From Xiphydria camelus (Eukaryota; Arthropoda; Insecta; Hymenoptera; Xiphydriidae), in NCBI GenBank assembly GCA_963678675.1, contig OY783192.1, forward strand, positions 32,767,250 through 32,831,249: DNA of 64,000 nucleotides, read 5' to 3'. The notes beneath the pieces were generated by a model that was given only the letters and a program-made list of their open reading frames with translations, made no database searches and was not told the origin of the DNA. This document shows positions 34,935-46,421 of this stretch, one piece after another. The position numbers were made by a program, and so were the translations under genes. Each line of letters opens with the position of its first letter. Position 1 is the first letter of the stretch.

Positions 34935-35349
34935 TCATAAAAAGAATTCCTTCTTTACTTCGATCGCAATCGTCACGTTATCTACGGATTTTTAATGAAG
35001 ATTTTGGCGGAATGCATTTCCAAGATCAACTTCACACTCTCCCTCGCATTTCAATCGTTACATAATCGGACACTCGCGTCGCACGGGATCCGAGACGCGA
35101 TCTCCGCGCGTTTCTCCTCTTCTTATTTCCCTCGCGGCTTCCCTCGCGCGATCTTCGCTCACCCCGAGTGCGATTCCCCCGCATAATAGATTTCTCGTCT
35201 TACTTTGTTAACCGGGTAGGATTGGCAGGTGCATTAACGAGGGATCGCGGGGATAGGATCGAGGTGGAAGTCGAGGCCGAGAGGTGTGGGTGGATAACGA
35301 GGTGCCTGTGTGTTCGTGGCATAGGTCACGATGAATCACGCGTTTTTTC
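34935..35349. other. No gene seen
   Basis: Mixed composition with short chance frames. Confidence 0.45.
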
Positions 35350-35622
35350 TTACCTTTGATCTCGGGGATCCTCTCTCGAGCGCGCGGGAGATCGAGATCT
35401 CTCGGGTCTTCTCGGGGGAGCGAGCGCGCCTCTCGATGATCGAGAGCCTTTAATCGCTACGTGATCCGGTGGAATAACGTTTCTCGAAAGGGCTTCCTCC
35501 TCATGGGGGGGGGGGGGGGGAGGAGGAGTTGGAGTTACGGTCGAGAAAAGAATCGCGACGTCTCGTGTGGATCGATAGAATTTATTTTCTAACTGCTGTT
35601 TAATTATTTGACATTCTTTCAA
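35350..35622 (-). other. 90-codon frame running into a strong donor-like site (unproven)
   Basis: On the minus strand a frame starting with ATG at 35622 reads through a poly-Pro stretch (from the G16 run at 35505-35520) and an Arg/Ser/Pro-rich tail. It then meets CAAAG/GTAAGA at about 35351, a good splice-donor match, where the frame also stops. The product is unrecognised and the Pro run comes from a homopolymer. It may be chance. Confidence 0.2.
35505..35520. repeat. G homopolymer (16 bases)
   Basis: Uninterrupted G16, followed by AGGAGGAG. Similar runs are G15 at 54470-54484 and C20 at 59220-59239. Confidence 0.95.
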
Positions 35623-36419
35623 TTAATTAATGTATTCGAAATTAGGACATCTTTTACCAAAGAGACACGATCGAGTCCTAAACATCTCGATGTAGAATCC
35701 GCCAATGATTACCTATTAATTTGTTACTCCAGAGATAATTATGATTTTTCCGTCGATCGCAATAAGAATTCTCCCGCCAATCTTCTCTCGAGATCGCTCG
35801 AAGAACAACATAGATCGCCGATAGAGAATCGCGACGACCGTATCTCGTCGTGTACCTATAGCGATTCGCTCTCCGTCCGGATTGAGATCGAGATCGAGAT
35901 CCCACCGCGAGCGGGACGTATTACCGACGAAAAGGTTGCAGAAGCAACGGGGCCTTTGCAATCAGAGCGGGCATTACCATTACCATTCCTAATTGCATCC
36001 ATTAGGCAATTACGTTCCCTGTTCCTCTTTTCCACGCCCACCACCGGAGCTCGCAGATTAGAGAGGGATGCGCGCGCGCGCGCTGGCCCCACGAGATCAA
36101 TTTCGATCTTAGAGCCAATCACCACGGATCGCCCGCGTCTATACGGGATTAGCCTCCGGACGTGCAATTAGGCCTCTATTGTGCTCGCGAATCGGAAAAG
36201 CTTGAGATGCGATTGCCTTCGTTCGTTTCTCTGCCACGCGAGACGCGACGGTGGTCTCTGGATACGGCGGAGAGCATTGATAATAATTGTCGACCTGCTG
36301 GACTTCTTTTTTCCCCCAGTTTTCACACCTGCAATTATCCGTGAACTTCGTCAATATTTATCCACAGCGTTACCGATGTCGGAGCACGTCTGACGAATTA
36401 TTCTTTTTATTTGTTGCAG
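35623..36419. other. No recognised gene; 187-codon open frame
   Basis: A plus-strand frame (35608-36171) is open for 187 codons and includes a GAGATC-repeat stretch near 35885. The translation is hydrophilic, lacks any motif I know, and overlaps minus-strand frames of 75-103 codons. Chance is plausible at this window size. Confidence 0.35.
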
Positions 36420-36471
36420 GTATGGGATCATGGAATTTATTTTTGAGATGTCGAGATGAAACGCCACATAC
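36420..36471 (+). other. Candidate 52-nt internal exon
   Basis: Upstream is a full acceptor set: a CTGAC branch-like site (36390-36394), a T-rich tract, then TTGTTGCAG ending at 36419. Downstream is the donor AC/GTGAGT at 36472. One frame stays open across all 52 nt, giving MGSWNLFLRCRDETPHT. I do not recognise the peptide. The splice grammar is the best in the window, but a single candidate in 64 kb can arise by chance. It could also belong to a non-coding transcript. Confidence 0.3.
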
Positions 36472-37344
36472 GTGAGTAGCTGGACAACAGTGCAAAATCG
36501 TTTATTTACACTGAATGAAATGGGGTGGTTACCTGCCTACATAAGGATCAGGAAACATGTGTTATTTCCGACTTGAAAACAAATAAGAAAGCTAGGAATT
36601 TCTACTGCATATCAGATTTCGTTAGATGCAGTGGAACTAAACTTCTTTCGACAAATACTTATATTCAGATTTTCCAAAAAAATTAAGTCTTTAATGATTA
36701 CCGATTACTTTGTGTCCCTATCCCTTTATATAATCGCTAATTACGATCATAACGAGCCAATTTAATCACTGAGTATTACTTATCTTCTCCTGTTTTAAAT
36801 TTTACTCTCGAAAGCGCACGAGTTTGCTTATCCATATGAGTGCATCCAGATTTGCGAGTACCGCTGTATGCCCTTTTATAGTCGAGATAGCTTGCGCATT
36901 ATCTCGAGAGCAGAAAACTTACGTAGATATTCAGTTTTACAACATAAGGTTAAAATCGGATAGATACCCTGATCGAAGAATAAGTTAAAAATCGATTATC
37001 TTGAAATTAATTGCAGATATCGAAGAAAAGTTTAAATGAAAAAAATGTTTATCTATATTTTTCCAATGAAAGAGATACTCTGGATTTTTTATTTTTCTCC
37101 ACCGCGTTTCGAGATAATCGCGTCCAAAGTTAAACAGAGACTGCAAAGGCATTTATCCCATTTTTAATCTATAACAAGCTGAAAGAAAAATATTTGGGGA
37201 CGTAGCGATACTTCTGGCTGTAATGGCGGTGACGTTATTGCTGCTACAAGTATAATATCATCGCATCCAGGTAGCATTGACATCCGATATTCTCTCAAAA
37301 AATCTGCCCATCGTACATACGTAACTGCGATATACGACGCTCTT
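36472..37344. other. No gene seen; AT-rich
   Basis: No inverted-repeat element recognised. A short stop-bounded frame near 37220-37257 encodes a hydrophobic stretch, judged chance. Confidence 0.45.
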
Positions 37345-37638
37345 CATTGAGAGAAATAATTGTGGGTGTCAATAAAATTTGTCCCGAATCAAGAGCATAT
37401 TATGATCTCATAATTTTATAAGAATAATACAGATTCTTAATCAAGGAATATATATTCTTGATTCAAGAATAGATCTTCGTTGGAACGAGAAGTTATTTCT
37501 GAGCGAAAAAAAAAACCATTACCCGAGCCTATCAACTATTTTCTTGCACGAAGAAAACCATGGCTTGATCCTGGAATTGTATTATGTCTTTCGTTGAAGG
37601 AGACATTTTTTTGGCACCAGCAATTATTTCTCTCAGTG
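37345..37638. mobile_element. MITE family A (294 bp)
   Basis: The ends CATTGAGAGAAATAATTGTG and CAGCAATTATTTCTCTCAGTG are mirrored. The interior (TTCTTGATTCAAGAATA, TTTTCTTGCACGAAGAAAAC) is in reverse orientation relative to the copy at 39455-39746. Confidence 0.85.
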
Positions 37639-38248
37639 TTTAGCCGAGAATCGAATCACGGTTGCGCGGCTCTCGTCACTGCAGCAGCAGCAGCAGCAGT
37701 AGCGAACCGCGGCAGCGGCGCGCGTTTCTCTCGGTCACGTTACACAGCGTACAACTGCATCCCTGATACAACTGATACGTGATACGGAGGAGTCGTGCTC
37801 CCGCTGGAATGAAGCGGCAATAAGCCGCGGTAAGTCACGACTTCCATTTACGGTAGATTCCGACGATTATAATCTTGCATACTATTGGTAATTCAAACTA
37901 CTGCCGCCCGCTCGTGATTTGCGGGACGCGAGGATGCGCGTATATGCGCACCGCGTGTCTACAGTTGCGGGACGTCGCGTTCCGCCTCGTATCTTTGCCC
38001 CAACGTCGGCCGCGCTAACGAGGAGCGCGACAGGCGCGCGACCGCGGAGAACTCTGCGGAGGAAGAGACGATAGGAATGGAGGAGAACGAAAGCTCTCGC
38101 GTTACCATCATGTATGCTCTCGAATCGACGCGTTTCCGTTTCCGGTGTTATGCAATTCTTGTACAGAGTTTGACGGGTGCACGCAATAGGGTGCACATTT
38201 AAATTTTCACCCTCTCTGGAACACTTAGCGTCTGAATCGTTAGGTTAA
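37639..38248. other. No gene seen; CAG repeat and CpG block
   Basis: 37681-37700 is a run of GCA triplets (about six). The surrounding 100-codon frame therefore has an Ala run. The rest is CpG-rich with unrecognised frames. Confidence 0.5.
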
Positions 38249-39150
38249 GGTAGTTGGGACTCGATTTGACGTTTCTTAGGAATTACTTCAAATTTTTATG
38301 GTATATTCTTCATACCACAATGCATCTTTCTACCAAGATTGAAGTCGATCTACCATTTAGAAGCTGAGATATTAATTTTTAAAATTTTTACTTTTCCCAT
38401 TGACCCAATGTAATTACACAGAGCAAACGTTTATAAAACGCACTTAACGCGGCATATCTCAGAAATTGTTCTTAAGAATTGTTTGAAAAAACTGTCAAGT
38501 GTAGAATGATTCTTTCTCAACAAATTAAAAAAAAATTATATTGGTACATCATTTAGTTTTTGCAATAATTACGTAGAAAGCGTCACGCACTTTGCACTTT
38601 TATTAATTTTTGTCGCATGGAGGGGAGCACGAAAGTCAATGTGGCAACGTTGCACGAGGCAGTCGGCGAAAATTTCCTGCCATTTTTACATATCACAATA
38701 ACAACTGACATGCTGCGTTGCCACGACTCCCCAGGACAGTTTTACGCGTGTGTGGCGTGATGTATGTACACACGAATGTCTATGAAGTAGTGCAGTAACG
38801 TGACGTTACAAGGTTCTTAAGGGCCCCACAGACGATCAACCAGGTTGGTCAACTTTGTTGTAAACTTTATTGTTAGCCTTTGAATTTTCAACTACCAACC
38901 TGCCTACAGACATTCAACATCCCTTTCAATACGGCAAATTGACAGCAAAGTTGACCAACCTGGTTGATCGTCTGTGGGGCCCTTTACCTTTTTATTTTAA
39001 AAATTAATTAAAAACATTATTTTAATGATTATAGTGCACTACAAATAACATTAAATATATTCTGGCACTATAGTGTATTTAAATATAATTTTTTTTAAAT
39101 AAGTCCGGGGTTCCATTCTTGTTGATACATGAAATCGAGTCCCAACTACC
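38249..39150. mobile_element. TTAA-flanked TIR element (902 bp)
   Basis: TTAA at 38245-38248 and 39151-39154 flanks mirrored ends GGTAGTTGGGACTCGATTT and AAATCGAGTCCCAACTACC, perfect over 19 bp. Unlike piggyBac, the tip is GG and not CC, so the class is uncertain. A 45-codon frame near 38617-38760 is unrecognised. A younger element is nested at 38820-38983. Confidence 0.8.
38820..38983. mobile_element. TTA-flanked palindromic MITE (164 bp)
   Basis: TTA at 38817-38819 and 38984-38986 flanks arms that are identical reverse complements over about 38 bp, starting AGGGCCCCACAGACGATCAA. A 3-bp TTA target duplication is typical of PIF/Harbinger elements. The near-perfect arms indicate a recent insertion relative to the rest of the window. 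Confidence 0.82.
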
Positions 39151-39308
39151 TTAATACAAAGTTAATGTATGCCATACCCCCCCTGCTTCATATCATCAGC
39201 AATAAGATTAAACTTTTTTTTTTAAATCGTCTGTTGAATTATAAGAAATAAGGTTATGTACCTAAATTAAATCGTGGTCTGATGTTTATGTACTTCCAAA
39301 GATGTTTC

Positions 39309-39922
39309 ACTGAGAAAAGGGATGTTTCAAAATGTAGCAATATCAATTCCAGAAAGTATGTTGGAAAAACTTTAGTTAAGAAATGTAGTGATGGGACTGT
39401 TATGAATTCGATTAAAAACTATACTGTACAGGACTTATGTACGTACTGTACCTACACTGAGAGAAATAATTGCTGGTTACCAACAAAATTTTTCTTCGAT
39501 CAAAAACATATAATAATATAATTCTAGGATCAAGCCATGGTTTTCTTCATGCGAGAAAATATTTGATAGACTCGAGCAATTGTTTTTTTTTGCACAGTAA
39601 GAATTTTTTGTCCCAACGAAGATATCTTTGGATCAAGAATATAAATATTCTTCGACCAAAAATCTGTATTCTTGAAAAATGTTTAAGATCCTATGTTCTT
39701 GATTCAAGAAATATTCTTTTGATACTAGCAATTATTTCTCTCAGTGTATGGGACTGCACAGGATTTAAATTTACGTCTGGCAGAAGTACATTTTATCCAA
39801 TACCTATAGTATTTAATCGAATTCATGGCTGCACTGTCACTAGATTTCTTACTTGGAGTTGTTCCCCATAATTTCTGGAATTGATATTGCTACATTTTGA
39901 AACATCATTATTTTCCTCAGTG
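39309..39922. mobile_element. MITE family Q interrupted by family A
   Basis: CACTGAGAAAAGGGATGTTT at the left and CATTATTTTCCTCAGTG at the right are mirrored. TGTAGCAATATCAATTCCAG is mirrored by CTGGAATTGATATTGCTACA. A family A copy sits inside at 39455-39746. Confidence 0.85.
39455..39746. mobile_element. MITE family A, complete copy (292 bp)
   Basis: Flanked by TA on both sides (39453-39454 and 39747-39748). The ends CACTGAGAGAAATAATTGCT and AGCAATTATTTCTCTCAGTG are exact reverse complements over 20 bp. It is a useful reference copy for the family. Confidence 0.92.
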
Positions 39923-40985
39923 TTGAAAGTAACTATAAATGAAGGTATAACGAAGGGGTGCGTATTTAAAAAATCGACAGAGTATGGCATAGACTCATTA
40001 TGTGTTCCATGGTTAATTATCTCCAGATTGCATACTTTATGTCTTATTGCCAACATATTTTTTTGAAGCTTGTATCTCAGGCTTCAAAAAAAACATAGAG
40101 AAAATGACACTGAATCGGGGAAAAGGACGAGGAGTTACACCGCAGTAGAGCTTTCGGGATTAAAAGTGCAATTTTGTCCTCGGTTTGCTCGCTATAAACA
40201 TCGCAACGGCGCGGCTAGGAATTCGAGCGGCTCTTTTAGCGTTTAAAGAGGCACGAGAACGTGCTCGTTAAAGAAACGATTCTATAATACGAGATGAAAG
40301 ACTCGACCGCACAGGACGAAAAGAGCGCGAGTAGTAACTGCAGTCCGCGTACAGCCAAGGCCGGGCGACGCAACCAGCCGCTCGCGATTCGCAATGCGGC
40401 CACAGCGGCAATATACACGCGTGTGCGAACCGCGAAGGTTTCCTTCTTCCTACTCTTCAAAGTACGTACGCGGACCGGAGGGAAATAAACGACGCGTTTA
40501 CGACGGCCCACGCCTCCGCGCGAATGGCACCACTATACCGCGGTCCGATCCAGGCGTCGATGCACCGCGACCACGTAGACGCACATAAATTTCCATTACC
40601 GCGGATTTTTATCCCGATTTATTATCCCGCCGTGCACCTATCGCCCGGGAGATGATGGCCTTTTCAATTTACCCCGCGACCTTTCGATAATTGCACACTT
40701 CTATTCTTATTCCGCGGACGTATGCGCGCGTGCAGGTATGCGGTTCGCAAATACGGGATAAATTCAAGTTCTTTCGAGTCGTGAGCGCGAGATGATCCGG
40801 TCAATGAGGGGGGAACAGGTGGGCTTTAGTGCTGCAGTCTCCCGCTTTTTCTCTCTCCTTAATCTTATTTGGTTCAGTTATCTATATCCTTTGGCTCGTT
40901 TATACCTATAACAGATCTTAATTTTGCGTTGCTTTGAAAAATAATTCAAAGCAACGCCAAATATTTACATTATTGCAAATATTTA
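39923..40985. other. No gene seen
   Basis: A short hairpin (TTTTTTTGAAGC with GCTTCAAAAAAAA) lies at about 40060-40094. 40130-40760 is CpG-rich with unrecognised frames of fewer than 95 codons. Confidence 0.5.
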
Positions 40986-40999
40986 TATTATTTGTACTT

Positions 41000-41234
41000 T
41001 ACTTTTTAGAGTTCGTAACAGTATCTACAAACCCGTAATCATCCGACACATATTAACGGGAGATTGGTAAAGTGTACCGTATAAACTGATGTTTATACTA
41101 TTAAGAACTGTAAAACGTATACTGTGGTCCATTAAAAACTTCACTGCTTTACCTCGGGGAGCCCTGTTACTGGGATAACTCTACAAATTGATGGATTTTC
41201 CCATGATTTTTTACGAATCCTGTTTCTCCGTTCA
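41000..41234. mobile_element. MITE family H, reverse copy
   Basis: ACATATTAACGGGAGATTGG, GTATAAACTGATGTTTATAC and TTGATGGATTTTCCCATGAT match the complement of 12132-12412. The right end is TGTTTCTCCG. Confidence 0.65.
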
Positions 41235-41293
41235 GGCGCCCAGCCTGTACCGGCTGTTACTACTTAGACGCGCTCGAGACACCGCAGTCTTTA

Positions 41294-41467
41294 GCGGCGT
41301 TTAGACGATCAATAATACTGTCAATATTACAAAATACTGACATCATAATTGACCGTGTAAATGCCGTATTGAAGTAGGGGACACCGGGGCGGAATGTGGA
41401 CTGATGGAATGATTCAGTACTTAACATCAGTACTTACTGATAGTATTACTGATCGTCTAAACGCCGC
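41294..41467. mobile_element. Palindromic MITE (family U, 174 bp)
   Basis: GCGGCGTTTAGACGATCAAT followed by AATACTGTCA is mirrored by TGATAGTATTACTGATCGTC followed by TAAACGCCGC. The target duplication is unclear. The CAGACGATCAACC tip of the element at 38820 is only superficially similar. Confidence 0.75.
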
Positions 41468-42420
41468 ATTTCTCCTCTTTTTTCCCTCCTCTCTCGATTT
41501 ATATGTACCTACCTATATCGCTCGTGAAGACTAAACGAGTCGCAAGAAAAAGTCGAATTTTTCCATAACTCCCCTATACTTCCCCGCGTCGTTTCCCCCA
41601 TAAGCGGACAGTCTCGCGCAATCCCTACACGTGCACCGTCCAGAGGGCAGCGCATCCACGACGTGTACCTAATTTGTACGTTCGCCAAACAAAAGCTGCA
41701 GCGTTCGCGCGGCGGCGCTACGTTCGAGCCTTTTTTGCGCGCGCGGCGTTATCGCGGGATGATCTACCGCTTTGCGATCGAGGCACGTCCATAATTTATT
41801 GTTTCGCAACGGGTAGCGCGACGATAGCTGTCGTTGGTTTTGCGCGGCGATAACGCAAAAACCGCGCGCCGCGGGAAAGTCGCCGGTGGCGCGCGCGAAT
41901 ATCTCGTCATCCCCGCGCGACGATCGTCTCTCGTATATTACCGAGCAGCCGGCGCGGCAGAAGTCGCTACCGCGATGCGTATCTGCGGAAAAGGCCAAGC
42001 GGCGAGTTGGGAAATGGCGATCGTTGGTGCGCGCGAATCTTCGAGTACGGAGAACCGCCCCGTGTGTTTATTCCGCGCGCACACGGAGAAAGAGAATTGG
42101 TTGGATTTACCGAAATTTACTTGTGGGGTCGAAAGTAATTATTTAGTTTTATCAATGACAATTTTTATACATCGATTATATATAAATACCTGTTCTTTAC
42201 AATCACGTGGAATAGGCTGCAAAAACGGGAGTGCGTTATATTTACACACTTTGCGCGTTTAAACCTTGCAGTCAAGTTTTAAGCGTTTCCAGGCGTGTTA
42301 ATTCATCAGACAACACATTTTAAACGTTTTAATTTACACACGGGGGATCAAAATATAATAGTACATTTAAAAAGTATGTTTTCTGAGAATTAATATACCT
42401 GGAATTGTTTAAAAATTATT
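41468..42420. other. No gene seen
   Basis: 41540-42090 is CpG-rich with frames of 109 and 142 codons on opposite strands over the same bases. 42090-42420 is AT-rich. Confidence 0.5.
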
Positions 42421-42805
42421 TATAGTTTCGTTGATTTGATTATACAAAACTCCTGATACGAACAAAAGTATCATCAGGAAATACCGACAAAATTTGATCT
42501 GAAATAGTCAGGGAATAGTCCGGAAATTCTATAATCGGGTTTTTGTAACCACTCTGTATCGAGGGATCGGATGCATACGTATAAGCGGCATCAAGGCGAA
42601 AAAGTTCTGTATAAATTGTATATAATCATATATGGATCATATGTGATTTTTATATTAACCATATAAAGACTATATATAAATCTTTTTGAATATTTGTAGT
42701 CTGTATATAGTTAATTTATAGAAATCACACATAATCCAGATATGTATGACCAATTTCACGTATGGATTATACACAGAAAATATATAGAACTTTTCCGCGC
42801 CTGGG
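42421..42805. mobile_element. Family T fragment followed by a family B copy
   Basis: 42480-42560 has T words (GAAATAGTCAGGGAATAGTC, ATAATCGGGTTTTTGTAACC). 42591-42805 is family B with ends CAAGGCGAAAAAGTTCTGTA and TATAGAACTTTTCCGCGCCT. Confidence 0.65.
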
Positions 42806-43308
42806 TACAGCGCGAGCGGAGAAAAATCGCGCACGCGACGTGTCGATCGCGTGACGGTGGCGCAACCGCGCGGGGCCCGGTGTTCGCGCGGCGCAGACCG
42901 CCTACCTCGTTCTCGTTTTCGACCGAATGTCCAATCGGCCGGACTGATCGGGCCAGGTGTGGGAGTGACCGACCGTCGTCGCGCGGAGATGCCTCGTTCG
43001 AGATACCGCGGCGATATCGCGCGCGGACAATGGTGCGCGTCTCTGCGTATATGGACGGATACGTTACGCATCGGATCGGACGTAAATCGTATCGACGATC
43101 GTTAAGCGATAGATGACCCGAATCGTTAAGGAACTTCCGGTACGCGTATCCATTCGACGCAGGGATAGGTACGCGATGTTCCACACACGCGCGTCGACAC
43201 GACCTAAATACTCTGTCGGCGCAGCCGGCGCTCTCTCGACTTTTTTTCTGCTTCCATCGTTACGCCGCGGCCACTTTTATTGTCGTCGTTCGTTCTTCGA
43301 CGCGCCTA
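42806..43308. other. No gene seen; CpG-rich
   Basis: Frames up to 142 codons are open in four frames simultaneously, which indicates low stop density. Confidence 0.5.
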
Positions 43309-43591
43309 CACTGAGAGAAATAATTGCTGGCGCCAACAACATTTTGTCTTCAATCAAAAAAACACGATATAATTTCAGGACGAAGCCACGGTTTTCTTCG
43401 TGCGAGACAATATTTGACGGGCTCGAGTAATTGTTGCGTTTGTGCAGAAAAAATATCTTGTTCCAATGAATGCATTCTTGAATCAAAAATATGTATTCTT
43501 CGTCAAAAAATCTGTATTTTAAAAAATTTGTAAGATTGTATTTCTGATTGAAAACATATTTTTTTGACACTAGCAATTATTTTTCTCAGTA
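43309..43591. mobile_element. MITE family A (283 bp)
   Basis: CACTGAGAGAAATAATTGCT at the left and TAGCAATTATTTTTCTCAGT at the right, collinear with the reference copy at 39455-39746. Confidence 0.85.
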
Positions 43592-43599
43592 TAGAATCC

Positions 43600-43833
43600 T
43601 CACCAAGAAAACAGTTTATCAGTAGTTAATAAATGTAATTTTAAATACGGTGGAATAATTATTTCGTTAGGGCGAGAAAACATGTGTTAATTATTAAAAT
43701 TTTTATTTTATTCAAATGATCGCCTCGAAGGATGTAGGTAATTGTACCAAATAAATATCGTAATAGTCAACGAATATTTATTTGATCCAGTGAAATATTT
43801 ATTTCACCATATATTTTCAAACAAACATTTGTC
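43600..43833. mobile_element. MITE family E
   Basis: CACCAAGAAAACAGTTTATC, AGTTAATAAATGTAATTTTA and ATGAAATATTTATTTCACCA-type words place it in family E. The right terminus is truncated at about 43833. Confidence 0.55.
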
Positions 43834-44940
43834 AACCCTCTGTGGTCACCAAAAGTCCACTTGACCTGGACTTCAATTTTGAAGCAGACTGTACTTCTTC
43901 TTTTTTGCAAACATAACTAGACCCTCATCAAATCTCGAAATAAATATAACGGCTTCTCCTTAAAACTCGTACCACGAACCTTCTACGGATTTCAGGAAAA
44001 ATCGTTTTTAAAATGAACACTATAGGACTATTTATTGCTTGAAAGTACCTTATCTCATGAGAATCACTCGTAGACTTTATTAGGAAAATTAAAAAAATAA
44101 AGAAGTTATGACACTCTTAGTAAAGCAGTTCATTTTTTTACGCATCAACACATTCACGATCATTTTTGAATATGTCATATTTCATTTTTTACGTAGACAC
44201 GGTGATTAGATATTCTGCAATGTTTGAGGAGTGTTCCATAATTCGTCGGTCTAAATTGGACAGACGTTGTTCATGCGGCTATTAATTAAAAATCTACAGA
44301 CGGTTAACTAATGTACAAATATACCTACTGTTTTCCCGGTACTCGATACCGTTCGATATCGCCGCTTCATCGCGCGTTTCTGCGCGAGGAATTTTCCCGC
44401 AGCCACGAATTGCGTCTTCGCAGAAGTTACACGCGGGTACACTTAATCGCGGATGGGTGCAGGTAGTAGATAGCCGGCTGAGGCGCATATGGGAACGATA
44501 TCGGTGACGAGGAGCGAGAGAAAATCCGCAGCCGCGCGCGCGCGCGGGAGCCACTCTACCGCGCGCGGGAAAGTAACGAGGCTCTCCCCGGAGTGGCCGA
44601 CACGAGTAAAGCGGCGCGATAAGGATAGTGCAGGACGTAATCCAGGCGGCGCGGGGTCACGAGCCACGATGGCGTACAATTAACGGGCTTTTGATTGCAA
44701 CCTGTTCGCGATAACAGGAATTAAACGACAGTTATATATATTACGAGCGGCGGAGCGATCGAAGCTGTGATTACGGAGGGAATTGCGACAAGGACGGTAC
44801 CGCCGCGCGTCACGAGAGGCGGTCGCGGGTGTGTCGTGGCCGATGCAGGTGCGTTTGAATCTGTGCGGTGAAAAATCTGGAGGTATTAATTTCTCTTCGG
44901 GGAGAGAGAGCTTTTTTATTCGGAATCCGATGAATAGTTG
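43834..44940. other. No gene seen
   Basis: 43834-44280 is AT-rich and opens with CCCTCTGTGGTCACC, possibly a decayed repeat end. 44330-44910 is CpG-rich with unrecognised frames. Confidence 0.45.
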
Positions 44941-45413
44941 CACCGAGAAAACAGTTTACACTGAGAGAAAAATGTAGTAAATTTGGTTAAATCGACGATT
45001 TCACTTGGATAATAATTGATTCGAATGGACCACAACCTGTTTTCTTCAAATAGCCGTTAATCCTTAGGAATAACGCCGCGTTAAACGTTAATTTATTATT
45101 CCGGATAACTAATTCTTCATTTCCCACCCGCAAGCGCAGATTTAATTGAATATACTATTTTCTCTCTCGGTGTATTATATTTGTATTTAATAAAAGTTCG
45201 TTTGAATATGGCGAAAAAAACATTTTATTGGACCAAATAAATATTCGTTAACTATTACAATATTTACTTAGCATAATTAAATCTTTTGAGGCAATCGTTT
45301 CAATGAAATAAATATTTTAATAATTAACACATATTTTCTCGTTCTAACGAAATATTTATTTCGCTGCATTTAAAATTACATATATTAACTATTAATAAGC
45401 AATTCTCTCAGCG
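44941..45413. mobile_element. MITE family E interrupted by a TA-flanked MITE
   Basis: CACCGAGAAAACAGTTTA is cut after 18 bp by a second element (44959-45172, ends CACTGAGAGAAAAA and TTTTCTCTCTCGGTG, with TA on both sides). Family E then resumes with TTAATAAAAGTTCGTTTGAA and ends AATTCTCTCAGCG. Confidence 0.75.
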
Positions 45414-46182
45414 TGGATAAAAATAGTAACGGGCACCGATGCACGCGTCTAAAACTATGTTCTATACAGAAATTGCGGAGCGAACGTTTCCCCGTAACGT
45501 CATCCGCAATCAGCTAGAGTGCAGTAATAAGGCGATGCAGATTTACCGCATCGATTCGCGGATCCACTGTTAAACGGAGCATTATAGAGTAACAGAATGT
45601 CGTGCGCGTGTAGCCCATTCGCGATAGAGCAGTGGGACACGTGGCGAGAGGAAGGTGCTTGTATCGCGGAGAGGGCGGGAGGGAGGGAGAGGAAGAAGTT
45701 GCTTGGGAGAACGGGAGATAAGAATTTCCCGTGCGTGTTGCTTTTCCAGCTGTTGCCACGTGGATGGGGCCAGTGTGCGAGCACTTCCACTTCCTTCGCT
45801 CTACAACGGAAGCCTCTTAACGCGCCGCCGTATCGCGGACGCGTCCTTTCCGTAGACTCTCAGGTAGCTGTTAAACTGCGCGCGGAGACGGTCGATCGTC
45901 CGCGTTCTCCCCGATTCCTCCTACGGTTGAATCGCGCACCCTCTCCGCAGGTGCGTGTAGCGAGGAGCTAAACGCCTTTGTCGCTGCGATAGAGGCTCCA
46001 GTATCGTGCTTTATCGGATGGATGTTGGATGGCGAGACAGGATCGAGACTAATTGCTTCTCGCGAGGAATAGTCGCGATCGATTTTACAGCTATCGCGTG
46101 TATAGACGTAACTTTCATTTACTCATTTTTGAGATTCGTTCGATGATCCGTTGATTAGATTTTATCGATCATCGGTCTGCAT
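45414..46182. other. No gene seen
   Basis: CpG-rich. A 124-codon plus-strand frame (45597-45971) is unrecognised and overlaps minus-strand frames of 81-96 codons. Confidence 0.5.
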
Positions 46183-46421
46183 ATCGAGAAAAATAACTTG
46201 GTTAAAATGACAAAGCGTATCTGGTTAAATACAATTTAGTTATTCCAACCAAAATATTAGTAAGATTAATCAAATATTTAGTTATTCTAAGTACATATTT
46301 CATTATTCCAACCAGAAAATGGTCAGTTTAATCAAACGAATGGAGGATCCACATTTAACCAAAAGGCTTGGTCATTGCTTCCAAAATTTTGATTAAATTG
46401 ATCAGAGTATTTTTCTCAGTG
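46183..46421. mobile_element. MITE family D, copy 1
   Basis: CGAGAAAAATAACTTGGTTA at the left and TTTTTCTCAGTG at the right. The interior is filled with TTTAGTTATTCCAACCAAA-type words, which recur in the D copies at 47335, 47496 and 62750. Confidence 0.75.

Noticed and set aside
35608..36171. 187-codon open frame
   Set aside because: No recognisable domain, includes a GAGATC simple repeat, and this length is compatible with chance across six frames of 64 kb.
37180..37260. Hydrophobic peptide (ILLAVMAVTLLLLQV) resembling a signal anchor
   Set aside because: The frame is about 25 codons between stops, without start context, splice signals or neighbours.
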